A stretch of DNA of 64,000 bases from Streptosporangiaceae bacterium. Its GTDB lineage: Bacteria; Actinomycetota; Actinomycetes; Streptosporangiales; Streptosporangiaceae. The stretch lies in the NCBI GenBank assembly GCA_025964695.1, contig JAOPYK010000098.1:1-64000 (forward strand). Direction: 5' to 3'. The notes under the pieces are model-generated. The model did no database searches. It was not told where the DNA came from and saw nothing but the letters and a program-made list of their open reading frames with translations. This document shows, one piece after another, positions 31,516 to 40,126 of this stretch. The position numbers were made by a program, and so were the translations under genes. Position 1 is the stretch's first letter, and every line of letters begins with the position of its first letter.

Positions 31516-32268
31516 ATGCGTGTCACAGTGATCGGTTGCTCTGGCAGTTTCCCCGGGCCCGAAAGTGCCGCCTCGTGCTACCTGGTCGAGGCCGAGGGAT
31601 TCACCCTGATGATCGATCTCGGTAGTGGCGCGCTCGGCCCGCTGAAGCGTCACCACGGGCTGTACGACATCGACGCGGTATTCGTCTCCCATCTTCACTA
31701 CGACCACTGCCTCGATATGTGCGGCTACTGGGTGGTGCGCCGATACCACCCGGACGGCGCACTGCCCAAGATCCCGGTGTTCGGCCCGTCCGGCACGGCA
31801 CAGCAGTTGGCGCGTGCGTGCGGGCTTGATCCCGAACCGGGGATGCAAGAGGCATTCGAATTTCAGACGTTGTGTCCGGGTTCGTTCGATATCGGGCCAT
31901 TCGCGGTGACCACCGCCCGTATGAATCATCCGGTGGAAACATTTGGTGTTCGCGTCGAGCACGATGGCAGCTCGTTCGCCTACTCCTCTGATACCGGTGA
32001 ATGCGACACGCTGGTAAGGCTCGCCGATCAGGCCGACCTCTTCCTCTGTGAGGCGTCGTGGGCCGGCCAGAGCATGTCGCCGGATCTGCATCTGACCGGG
32101 CGGCAGGCGGGCGAGCACGCCGCACGTGCGGGGGCGGCCAGTCTCGTGCTCACCCATCTGATCCCGTGGGACGACGACGGCCCGGAGCGCACCTTCGCCG
32201 AGGCCAAGGACAGCGGCTTCTCCGGAAGCATCGCGCTGGCCCGGGAAGGCGACGTCTATGAGATCTGA
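31516..32268 (+). CDS. MBL-fold metallo-hydrolase (Rv1339-like)
   Basis: VTVIGCSGSFPGPESAASCYLVEAEGFTLMIDLGSGALGPL; FVSHLHYDHCLD; VLTHLIPW. Confidence 0.92.
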   Translation: MRVTVIGCSGSFPGPESAASCYLVEAEGFTLMIDLGSGALGPLKRHHGLYDIDAVFVSHLHYDHCLDMCGYWVVRRYHPDGALPKIPVFGPSGTAQQLARACGLDPEPGMQEAFEFQTLCPGSFDIGPFAVTTARMNHPVETFGVRVEHDGSSFAYSSDTGECDTLVRLADQADLFLCEASWAGQSMSPDLHLTGRQAGEHAARAGAASLVLTHLIPWDDDGPERTFAEAKDSGFSGSIALAREGDVYEI

Positions 32269-32347
32269 TGAGGGTGACGTCGCCCGGTGAGATCTCGCGT
32301 CGGTGACACGAACGCGGTCGAGAAGCTGCGGTCGATAAGCTGAGGTC

Positions 32348-33067
32348 ATGTCTCGCCCCGATGGTCGTGCGATCGACCAGCTCCGTCCCGTCCGTTTCCA
32401 GCGAGGCTGGCTCGACAACGCGGAGGGTTCCGTGCTCGTCGAGTTCGGTGCCACCCGCGTGCTGTGCGCCGCCTCGGTACAGAACTCGGTGCCGCGCTGG
32501 CGTAGGGACAGCGGCCTCGGCTGGCTGACCGCCGAGTACGCGATGCTGCCGCGCGCCACCAACACCCGCAGCGACCGAGAGTCGGTGAAGGGCAAGGTCG
32601 GCGGACGCACCCAGGAGATCTCCCGGCTCGTCGGCCGGTCGATCCGCGCCTGTGTGGACTTCAAGGCGCTCGGCGACAACACCGTGGTCCTGGACTGCGA
32701 CGTGCTGCAGGCCGACGGCGGCACCCGTACCGCCGCCATCACCGGGGCCTACCTCGCGCTGGCCGACGCCGTCGCCTGGATGACCGAGCGCAAGCTGACC
32801 AGGGGAAACCCGCTGATCGGCTCGATCGCGGCGATCAGCGTGGGCGTCGTCAACGGGGAACCCCGGCTGGACCTGTGCTACGAGGAGGACGTCGCCGCCG
32901 AGACCGACATGAACGTCGTCTGCACCGGTGACGGCAAGTTCGTTGAGGTGCAGGGCACCGCCGAAGGACAGCCGTTCGACCGGGCCGAGCTGGACGCGCT
33001 GCTCGATCTCGCCCTGGGCGGCTGCGCCGACCTCACCCGCCTCCAGCGCACGGCTTTGTCCGCCTGA
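32348..33067 (+). CDS. rph: ribonuclease PH
   Basis: [53 protein letters not shown]...[24 protein letters not shown]. Confidence 0.97.
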   Translation: MSRPDGRAIDQLRPVRFQRGWLDNAEGSVLVEFGATRVLCAASVQNSVPRWRRDSGLGWLTAEYAMLPRATNTRSDRESVKGKVGGRTQEISRLVGRSIRACVDFKALGDNTVVLDCDVLQADGGTRTAAITGAYLALADAVAWMTERKLTRGNPLIGSIAAISVGVVNGEPRLDLCYEEDVAAETDMNVVCTGDGKFVEVQGTAEGQPFDRAELDALLDLALGGCADLTRLQRTALSA

Positions 33068-33129
33068 CACCATCGCCGGCCGACGTCCGCGTCTCCGCAC
33101 CGCAGAGCTCACGAAGGTACGCAGAGAGT

Positions 33130-33774
33130 ATGAAGATCGTCCTCGCCAGCCGGAATCCCGGGAAGATCGTCGAACTACGCCGCATTCTCGACGAGTTCCG
33201 GGCGGACGTCCCTCCGGACGGGCGTCCGCCGGACTTCGAAGTGGTCGGGCTGGAGGAGTTCCCGAACGCGCCGGACGTGCCGGAGACGGCGCTGACCTTC
33301 GCCGGCAACGCGCTGCTCAAGGCGCGGGCGACCGCCGCACACACCGGGCTGCCCGCGATCTCCGACGACTCGGGGCTGTGCGTCGACGCGCTGAATGGAA
33401 TGCCCGGTGTGCTCTCCGCGCGCTGGTCGGGCCGCTTCGGCAGCGGCGCGCCGGACAAGGACCGGGCCAATCTGCACCTCGTCCTGGACCAGCTCAGCGA
33501 TGTGGCGCCCGAAGACCGGGGCGCCCACTTCATCTGCGTGGCCGCACTGGTACTGCCGGAGGGCGAAGAGCACACCGTGGAGGGCCGGATGGACGGCCGG
33601 ATCATCGAAGCACCTCGCGGCGACGGCGGCTTCGGCTACGACCCGATCTTCGTGGCCGACGGTGATACCCGGACGAGCGCCGAGCTGACCGCGGACGAGA
33701 AGGATGCCATCAGCCACCGCGGCAAGGCCCTGCGCGCGCTGGCCCGGCTGTTGCCCGGCCTCAAGGCGGACTGA
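33130..33774 (+). CDS. rdgB: RdgB/HAM1 non-canonical purine NTP pyrophosphatase
   Basis: IVLASRNPGKIVELRRIL; AISDDSGLCVDALNGMPGVLSARWSG; GGFGYDPIFV; SHRGKALRAL. Confidence 0.96.
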   Translation: MKIVLASRNPGKIVELRRILDEFRADVPPDGRPPDFEVVGLEEFPNAPDVPETALTFAGNALLKARATAAHTGLPAISDDSGLCVDALNGMPGVLSARWSGRFGSGAPDKDRANLHLVLDQLSDVAPEDRGAHFICVAALVLPEGEEHTVEGRMDGRIIEAPRGDGGFGYDPIFVADGDTRTSAELTADEKDAISHRGKALRALARLLPGLKAD

Positions 33775-33863
33775 AGAAACTCAGGGCCGTGACAACCTGA
33801 GGCCAGGCCCAGACGGTTTACAGGGGCGTAGCGCAATTCCCCCTACCGTCATCGAGGAGCCAT

Positions 33864-34415
33864 ATGAGTCAGCGGATCCTGGGCACACGCCGCCGGGTAT
33901 GGATAGCGGCCGGTGGCGCCGGACTCGCCGGAGCCCTGGCGGCCGGCGTCTGGCTGGGCGGCGGATCCTCCGGGCCACAGCGACTGGCGCTCAGTGCGAA
34001 CGGCGGGCCCCACCCGGCCGCCACCTCCGTCCCCGGTAGTCCGCACACACCGCGCCCGATACTGGACCTCACCCCGCCCGCCCGCCCCGTCCCGTCGCCG
34101 ATCGCGAGCGGCCCGCCCTGCCGACCGCGCAAGCCCTGGCCGTCTCCGGTGACCCCACGGCCGGTACCCCGCTCCGTGCTGCCGCCGGGCACGGCCCGGA
34201 CACCCATGCCGGTTCCTCCGGCATGGCCGGGGACGCCGCGCCCGGTTCCCACGACGTGGCCGGGGACGCCGCGCCCGGTTCCCACGACGTGGCCGGGGAC
34301 GCCGCGCCCGGTTCCCACGACGTGGCCGGGCACGCCGCGCCCGGTTCCCACGGCGTCGAGGCCCACCGTCCCCTGCCCGGTTCCGACGCCCGCGGCGTCC
34401 CGGCCGCACCGGTAG
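33864..34415 (+). CDS. secreted/membrane-anchored Pro-rich repeat protein (WPGTPRPVPTT repeats)
   Basis: N-terminal TM (RVWIAAGGAGLAGALAAGVWL); four 11-residue repeats near the C-terminus. Confidence 0.6.
   Translation: MSQRILGTRRRVWIAAGGAGLAGALAAGVWLGGGSSGPQRLALSANGGPHPAATSVPGSPHTPRPILDLTPPARPVPSPIASGPPCRPRKPWPSPVTPRPVPRSVLPPGTARTPMPVPPAWPGTPRPVPTTWPGTPRPVPTTWPGTPRPVPTTWPGTPRPVPTASRPTVPCPVPTPAASRPHR
34224..34356 (+). repeat. 33-bp minisatellite, about four copies (TGGCCGGGGACGCCGCGCCCGGTTCCCACGACG)
   Basis: Near-identical tandem 33-mers, in frame in the 33864 CDS. Confidence 0.93.
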
Positions 34416-34456
34416 GAGGCACCCTGTTCCCTTCCGGGGACCACGACACGCTCGCA

Positions 34457-34993
34457 ATGGCGCACGACCTCACGTTCGAGGAGTTCGTGACCGCCACCGC
34501 GGGTCGTCTGCTGCGCACCGCCGTCTTCCTCGTCTACGACCGTCACCTCGCGGAGGACCTGGTCCAGACGGCCTACGAGCGGGTCGCGCGGCGCTGGCCA
34601 CGGATGCGCCGGCTCGGTCATCCAGAGGCGTACGCCCGGAAGATCCTGGTGAACCTGGCCATCGACGAGCGCAAGCGCCGGGCCCGCCGGGGCGATCTGC
34701 TGATCGGATCTCCCGTCGAGCTGGAGCGGATGGCGGCCGCAGGGCACTCGGCCCCCCACTGGGCGACCGGCGCGGGCTCTCCCCGCGCCGGTCAGCCCGG
34801 CGGGCTGGACGAGGTGCTCGCCGCGTTGCCGGTGAAGCAGCGTGCCGTGGTCGTACTGCGCTACTGGTGCGACCTCAGCGAACAGGAGATAGCCGACACA
34901 CTGGGCATCTCGCGGGGGACGGTCAAGAGCCACACCTCCCGCGCCATGACGGCGCTGCGGCACCATCTGGCAGAGAATGGGGGGCAACGGTGA
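34457..34993 (+). CDS. SigE-family (ECF-type) RNA polymerase sigma factor
   Basis: DRHLAEDLVQTAYERVARRWPRMRRLGHPEAYARKILVNLAID; RAVVVLRYWCDLSEQEIADTLGISRGTVKSHTSRAMTALR. Confidence 0.93.
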   Translation: MAHDLTFEEFVTATAGRLLRTAVFLVYDRHLAEDLVQTAYERVARRWPRMRRLGHPEAYARKILVNLAIDERKRRARRGDLLIGSPVELERMAAAGHSAPHWATGAGSPRAGQPGGLDEVLAALPVKQRAVVVLRYWCDLSEQEIADTLGISRGTVKSHTSRAMTALRHHLAENGGQR

Positions 34994-35646
34994 CCGACGA
35001 CCTCGAGACGCTGCTGCGCGACCACTACCGGCGAGCGGCGGAGGAACTGCAGCCCGGCCCCGGGCTCATTCACCGGGCGCAGGCGGCCGGGAGCGCGCGC
35101 AGGCGGCGCCGGCTGTGGACCTTCGCGGTCGCGGCGGCCACCGCCGGCGTGGTCCTCGCCGTACCCCTGCTGACGGTTCTGACGGCCGGGCCCGGGACGC
35201 CCCCGCGACCGGCCGGGCCCCCGGCCCAGACCACCCAGCGGGCGCTCCCGATCGTCCTCCGGCTCGACCGGGCCGTCGTGCCGGCCGGGGCGACGATCCG
35301 GCTGACGGGAGAGGCGGGCGTCCGGCTCGGCGTCTATCTGAGGATCACCGGGTACTGGCAGCGTGTCAGCGAGATCATCCCGATCGGCGGACGCTACTCC
35401 GGCGAGCTCATCGCCCGGCGCGGCACCAGTGCGGTCCGGGTGTGCTCGGTGGTGTCGGCGAACTGCTCCGCGACACTGAACCTCGTGGTCCAGTCACCCA
35501 GCGCCCCTTCCGTCAGGACACCCAGGTCCTCGCCTCATCCCAACGGCCCGGCGCCGGTGATCCCGTCATCGGCCCATACGCCATGGCCGGGCACTCCCAC
35601 CCCGGTCGGCTCCCTGCCGGCGGTCTCTCCGCGACCGGGGCACTGA
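34990..35646 (+). CDS. single-pass membrane protein, putative regulator coupled to sigma factor (anti-sigma-like)
   Basis: GTGA overlap with the sigma gene; N-terminal cytoplasmic helix, TM at RRRRRLWTFAVAAATAGVVLAVPLLTVL, Pro-rich tail with TPWPGTPTPV. Confidence 0.65.
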   Translation: MTDDLETLLRDHYRRAAEELQPGPGLIHRAQAAGSARRRRRLWTFAVAAATAGVVLAVPLLTVLTAGPGTPPRPAGPPAQTTQRALPIVLRLDRAVVPAGATIRLTGEAGVRLGVYLRITGYWQRVSEIIPIGGRYSGELIARRGTSAVRVCSVVSANCSATLNLVVQSPSAPSVRTPRSSPHPNGPAPVIPSSAHTPWPGTPTPVGSLPAVSPRPGH

Positions 35647-35663
35647 TCGATCAGTGCCCCGGT
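35634..35663. terminator. perfect 30-bp palindrome spanning both stop codons of convergent genes
   Basis: ACCGGGGCACTGATCGATCAGTGCCCCGGT. Confidence 0.85.
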
Positions 35664-36601
35664 GCCTCGGGATGAAGGCGGGTACGCAGCCGTACGACGG
35701 TGCCGGACCAGCCCGCGCGCACATGAACGGCGTCCACCAGCATCCGGGCACCCCAGAGTCCCTCGAAGCCGGTGCCGGGATCCGGCGGCAGGAAGCCGAC
35801 CAGCCCATCGGGCCGCCAGTGGCCGAAGTCGACGACCTCGCAGACCACGAAGTCGTCCTCGCCCCACAGCCGCAACTCCATCGGCGGGGAGCCGTGCTTC
35901 ACCGCATTGCCCACCACCGAGTCCACGGCCTGCCGGAACTTGGCCATCTCCAGCTCGTGCATGGCCAGCCGCCGGGCGTGGCTCTCCACGAACCGCCGCA
36001 CACAGCGCAGATCCTCCAGCCGTTCGAAGGGCAGCGCGTCCGGCGGTTCCTTCGGCTCCGGCAGCGGCGTCCGGTCACAGTCGATGCCGAAGAGCTCGGG
36101 CTCGTCATAGCTGCGGTTGCGGTGCGTCCCATGCCAGCCGAGCAGCATCGGATGTGTTCGCCGGGCGGCGTCCAGGACGTCAGGCGCGGCCCGGCGGGTG
36201 TCGTATCCACAGATCACTTGGGCATCGGTGGTGGCGAAGGCGGCGTTCACCACCGCCTCGTAACGGGACCACTCGATGGTCTCCAGCACGGAGCGTCCTG
36301 GCAGGAAGGGCTCGGCCAGCACCCGGACCCGGCGCGGGGCCACCGAGTGCACGACGTCGTTGTAGCTGGCGATGGTGCGGACCGGGTGCCGGTAGAAGGC
36401 GGTCGCGTCGAAGAACTGCACGGGTCCCGCATCGGAGCCGAGCATGTCACGCAGCGCGGCGGAACTGGGCCGGGGCACGACGGCGAGAACGGCGTCGTCC
36501 GCCTCCAGCCCCGCCTTCAGGAACGGAACGGTAGCGGTGAGGAATTCCTCTTCCCCGCCGTACAGCAGTGCCTGGTGCACAAGCCCCTCGTCTCTGCTCA
36601 C
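35651..36601 (-). CDS. MEDS-domain plus HATPase (RsbA-like anti-sigma kinase)
   Basis: HQALLYGGEEEFLTATVPFLKAGLEADDAVLAVVP (MEDS); FRQAVDSVVGNAVKHGSPPMELRLW (HATPase N-box). Confidence 0.85.
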   Translation of the reverse strand: MSRDEGLVHQALLYGGEEEFLTATVPFLKAGLEADDAVLAVVPRPSSAALRDMLGSDAGPVQFFDATAFYRHPVRTIASYNDVVHSVAPRRVRVLAEPFLPGRSVLETIEWSRYEAVVNAAFATTDAQVICGYDTRRAAPDVLDAARRTHPMLLGWHGTHRNRSYDEPELFGIDCDRTPLPEPKEPPDALPFERLEDLRCVRRFVESHARRLAMHELEMAKFRQAVDSVVGNAVKHGSPPMELRLWGEDDFVVCEVVDFGHWRPDGLVGFLPPDPGTGFEGLWGARMLVDAVHVRAGWSGTVVRLRTRLHPEAPGH

Positions 36602-37485
36602 GCTGCGTCTCCCCGTCCACGGGAGATACCTGGCAGCCGATGCCAGCCCACCATCTCGATCACCTGCTCGACATCCGGCCGGAGATTGTCCAGGACCAGG
36701 CCGCTGCCGTTGGGCATCCGCATCGCGTAGACCGCGAGCAGGTTCAGCGCGCCCAGGTCGATGAAGCTGAGCCGGGTGAAGTCGAGGTGGACCTTGCTCC
36801 TGGTCATCGCCACCGCTACCGCGGAAAGCGTCTCGGCGAACACGGCGTGCCGTGCCCCGTCGAGCTCACCTTCGAGCCGCAGTCCGTGCGGCGTGAACGT
36901 ACGGGTTATCTTCAGAATTCCGTCGTCGAATTCGGGGTTCACTTCCACGAGGACCTCGTGAGTGTTCCTGAGGGCGGTGAGCTCGTCGGGGCCGCAACTG
37001 CTCCGATCGACCTGGCAGATCGCCATGGTCATCGTGCTCGGGGCGACAGCGGCCTCGAATCCCTGCTCACAGCCGAGCATGAGATCCGACCCGCCGGGTT
37101 CACGCAGCGCCCAGCCCATGTCCGCAGTGATGCGGACGGCCCGGTAGCCCTGGTCGAAAGCGACGGAGATCTCCTGGTCGAGCGTCATCAACATCCGGTC
37201 GGGGTCGAATCGGCCCCGCGTCCGGCAGGCCTTGTCCGGCGGAATCAGCCTGAGTTGTCCGACCTCGGTGAAAGGGGTGGGATCGATTCCGTAGCGAGTC
37301 AGCAGGCCGGGCAGCTCCAACGGCGGGGAGTCGGTGACGTAGACGACCTTCTCCTGGGTGTTCAGGCCATCGAACACGAAGTCGCCGATCACGCGGTTCC
37401 GCTCTTCGCCATTGGCGAAGGCCAGCCATGCGTGATCGCCGGGACGCAAGTCACCAACGGGCCGTTCAGCGAACCAGGTCTCCAT
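36598..37485 (-). CDS. MEDS-domain plus STAS (anti-anti-sigma-like) protein
   Basis: RPGDHAWLAFANGEERNRVIGDFVFDGL (MEDS); SKVHLDFTRLSFIDLGALNLLAVYAMRMP (STAS). Confidence 0.82.
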   Translation of the reverse strand: METWFAERPVGDLRPGDHAWLAFANGEERNRVIGDFVFDGLNTQEKVVYVTDSPPLELPGLLTRYGIDPTPFTEVGQLRLIPPDKACRTRGRFDPDRMLMTLDQEISVAFDQGYRAVRITADMGWALREPGGSDLMLGCEQGFEAAVAPSTMTMAICQVDRSSCGPDELTALRNTHEVLVEVNPEFDDGILKITRTFTPHGLRLEGELDGARHAVFAETLSAVAVAMTRSKVHLDFTRLSFIDLGALNLLAVYAMRMPNGSGLVLDNLRPDVEQVIEMVGWHRLPGISRGRGDAA

Positions 37486-37587
37486 AACCCGTCCATTACG
37501 GTTCTGGTAGATCTGCCTAGAGTACGCCGTCCCACGGTGATCAGGAGGCGAAAGTTTGCCGTCATGTGAGCAGGGCGGCGCGGAAGG

Positions 37588-38577
37588 TTACGCCGCGGTC
37601 GGCATATGGAGTCGTACGGTCGTGCCCGCCCGCCCGGTGCGGACCTGCACTCTGGAGCAGAGCAGGCCTACCGCCCACAGCCCGAACCGGCCCGGCGCGG
37701 AGGGCCCCGGAGGGACGAGGCTGAGCCCCGGGGACGGCCGCCAATCACCGCGATCGCTGATTTCGCATACCAGCATCCCCGTGGCCGGGTCCCAGTGCTG
37801 ATCGGCCGTGACGTCGCGGGGCTCGGTCCACAGCCGCAGCATGATCGGGGGAGTGCCGTGCCGGATCGCATTGGTGGCCACCTCGGTAACCGACATGAGT
37901 AGGTGCTGCATCGCCGAGTCCATCAGTGCCGCCTCACGCCCGTACTCGGCGACGAAGGCCCGCAGCCAGTAGAGGTCCTCGGTGTCGATCCGCAGGGTCT
38001 CCGCGAACGTGGGCGGCGGCGGCAATGGCCGGCGATCGATGATGGAGGTGTACGCCCACGGATCCATGTAGCCGCGGTTGACGCGATGTTCCCCGTCGTG
38101 CACCGTCACCGGATGCGTACGCCGGGCCCCGTCCAGGATCGCCAGCGGCAGCGACCGCAGATCGTAGGGGCACAGGATGGACGCTCCGGTGCCGGCGAAC
38201 GCGACGTTCACGATCGCCTCGACACGCTGCCAGTCGGCGACCTCGACAGGTGTACGGCCGTGCCAGATCGGCTCCCCGAGCAACCACAGCCGCCGTCCCC
38301 GGGCGGCAAGTTCGTCGACGAAGGTCAGGCACTGCGCCAGTGTCCGGGCCGGATGGTGGTAGAACGCGGTGTCCTCGATGAACTCCACCTGCGCGGCCTC
38401 GGCGCCCAGGCACTCCCGCAGCATGCGCAGGTTGACGCGGCCGCCGATGGCCAGCACAGCGTCGCCGGCCTCGACGCCGGCGCGCAAGAACGGCAGGGCT
38501 CCCGCCAGGAAGTCGCGCTCGGATGCGTAAGGCAGCACCTCGTGCGACACGCCTGCCTTGCTCACTGTGCCGTCCAT
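37588..38577 (-). CDS. MEDS-domain plus HATPase (RsbA-like anti-sigma kinase), paralog of the 35651 gene
   Basis: HEVLPYASERDFLAGALPFLRAGVEAGDAVLAIGG; LLMSVTEVATNAIRHGTPPIMLRLW. Confidence 0.87.
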   Translation of the reverse strand: MDGTVSKAGVSHEVLPYASERDFLAGALPFLRAGVEAGDAVLAIGGRVNLRMLRECLGAEAAQVEFIEDTAFYHHPARTLAQCLTFVDELAARGRRLWLLGEPIWHGRTPVEVADWQRVEAIVNVAFAGTGASILCPYDLRSLPLAILDGARRTHPVTVHDGEHRVNRGYMDPWAYTSIIDRRPLPPPPTFAETLRIDTEDLYWLRAFVAEYGREAALMDSAMQHLLMSVTEVATNAIRHGTPPIMLRLWTEPRDVTADQHWDPATGMLVCEISDRGDWRPSPGLSLVPPGPSAPGRFGLWAVGLLCSRVQVRTGRAGTTVRLHMPTAA

Positions 38578-38678
38578 GCGCCTTCCATCCCCGCCGGGCA
38601 GGTCCGACCAACGTACGCCCGGTCAACGGTCGGCCGCAGGGGCCCCTTTTCAGATGGTGAACAGAAAGTAGGAGAGAT

Positions 38679-38953
38679 GTGGCCTTCAGGTTAGTGCACG
38701 CGCCGGCTGTAGCCCGGCAAGGGTCAGTGCTTCGTCGTGCGCTGAAGGCATGTGGAGTACCCGCCATCTGCGCGGTGTGCGGCACGGGTGAGCTATGGCA
38801 GGGGCAGAGCTTGAATCTTGAAGTCGATCACATCAACGGGAATCCGATCGATTTCGACAGGAGAATCTCCGGCTGTTCTGCCCGAACTGTCATTCGCAGA
38901 CAACAAACTTCGCCGGGTCTAATCGAGGGATGCATACGTGCCCGACCGACTGA
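38679..38953 (+). pseudogene. HNH endonuclease remnant, N-truncated and frameshifted
   Basis: CAVCGTGELWQGQSLNLEVDHINGNPIDFD then a -1 shift at about 38860 restores ENLRLFCPNCHSQTTNFAGSNRGMHTCPTD*. Confidence 0.8.
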
Positions 38954-38959
38954 TAATTG

Positions 38960-39042
38960 TGCGGGCGGGGGGATTCGAACCCCCACGGTGTCTCCACCAA
39001 CAGAACCTAAATCTGTCGCGTATGCCTTTTCGCCACGCCCGC
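38960..39042 (-). tRNA. tRNA-Leu (anticodon TAG)
   Basis: Acceptor GCGGGCG/CGCCCGC; anticodon arm ACAGA-TTTAGGT-TCTGT; T-arm GGGGGTTCGAATCCCCC; long variable arm; CCA not encoded. Confidence 0.95.
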
Positions 39043-39140
39043 CAGGTGCTTTGAGCAGCGCTTCCGCTCAGCCTAGTGCCATAGCCGGTATCACGGCGAC
39101 TGAGTTGGCGTCCGCTCGTGTTCAGCGCACCGGGGCCGGG

Positions 39141-39608
39141 TCAGTCGCCGAGGTCCTTGCGCAGGCGGGCCACGTGGCCGGTGGCCTTCACGTTGTAGTA
39201 GGCCTTCTCTATCTTGCCCTCGGCGTCGATGAGGAACGTCGACCGGATCACGCCCACGGTCACCTTGCCGTACAGCTTCTTCTCCCCGTACGCCCCGTAG
39301 GCCTGGAGGACCTTGGTGTCGGCGTCGGACAGCAGAGGGAAGGTCAGCCCGTCGCGGTCCCGGAACTTGGCCAGCTTGGCCTCCTTGTCCGGGGAGATGC
39401 CGACCACGGTGACGCCCTCGGCCTCGAGCTCGGGCAGCGCCTCGTTGAAGTCGATGGACTCCTTGGTGCACCCGGGGGTCATGGCCGCCGGGTAGAAGTA
39501 AAGGATCACGCGCTTGCCACGCAGCGACGACAGCGCCACGGGCTTGCCGTCGGCGTCGGGAAGAGTGAAGTCGGGGGCGACGTCACCGGGCTGCAGGCGT
39601 TCGGTCAC
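39141..39608 (-). CDS. bcp: peroxiredoxin, thioredoxin-dependent thiol peroxidase (BCP)
   Basis: LQPGDVAPDFTLPDADGKPVALSSLRGKRVILYFYPAAMTPGCTKESIDF. Confidence 0.95.
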   Translation of the reverse strand: MTERLQPGDVAPDFTLPDADGKPVALSSLRGKRVILYFYPAAMTPGCTKESIDFNEALPELEAEGVTVVGISPDKEAKLAKFRDRDGLTFPLLSDADTKVLQAYGAYGEKKLYGKVTVGVIRSTFLIDAEGKIEKAYYNVKATGHVARLRKDLGD

Positions 39609-39777
39609 GGGATATTCCTTCCGGTCATGGTCGGCTCTCACCGTACCTGTGCCGACGCCAGGGACGCGGGAGCGCCGGGCCGTGTGAGGGGTCTGGGCGC
39701 CGTCTACAGGGTAGGGTCCTGACACACTCTGATCACAATCATGTGCTGCTGGACGCTCGAACGATAAGGACACCGCA

Positions 39778-40080
39778 ATGGCCGACAGAGCCCGCGACCC
39801 GGAGGCGCTGGAGCGGGAGATCGAGCGCACTCGCGATGAGCTGGCGCGCACCATCGATGCGCTCGCCGGGCGGGTCAGTCCCAAACAGGTGGCGTCGCGC
39901 AGCGTCGCCCGCGTGAAGGAGGAGGCCGAGCATATCGCCGCCGCGGCCGGGACGATCATCGCTCGACCGGACCCTGAGGACCACGAGGCGATCACGCGGC
40001 GCAACACCGCCGTGCTGGTCGGCGTGGGTGTCGCGCTGACGGCGACCGTTCTCGTCCTGTGGCGCCGGAGCCGTCGCTGA
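39778..40080 (+). CDS. DUF3618 domain-containing protein
   Basis: DPEALEREIERTRDELARTIDALAGRVSPKQVASRSVARVKEEA plus C-terminal TM. Confidence 0.93.
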   Translation: MADRARDPEALEREIERTRDELARTIDALAGRVSPKQVASRSVARVKEEAEHIAAAAGTIIARPDPEDHEAITRRNTAVLVGVGVALTATVLVLWRRSRR

Positions 40081-40085
40081 TTCCG

Positions 40086-40119
40086 CCGGTTCCATCGCTC
40101 ACCGCGAAGCGATGACCGG
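40086..40119. terminator. convergent hairpin between DUF3618 and GH4 genes
   Basis: CCGGT-tc-CATCGCT / AGCGATG-ACCGG. Confidence 0.6.
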
Positions 40120-40126
40120 GCTCACC

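Noticed and set aside
34224-34356. Possible CRISPR array
   Set aside because: Units are contiguous 33-mers without unique spacers and are in frame in a protein; a minisatellite.
33869-34987. 372-aa minus-strand ORF with GTGRGVPGHVV repeats
   Set aside because: Antisense to the sigma factor and minisatellite CDS; the repeats simply mirror the DNA minisatellite.
35651-38577. Interpretation of the MEDS cluster as a defence system
   Set aside because: Domain content (HATPase, STAS) points to sigma-factor partner switching; no nuclease, NTPase or other effector.
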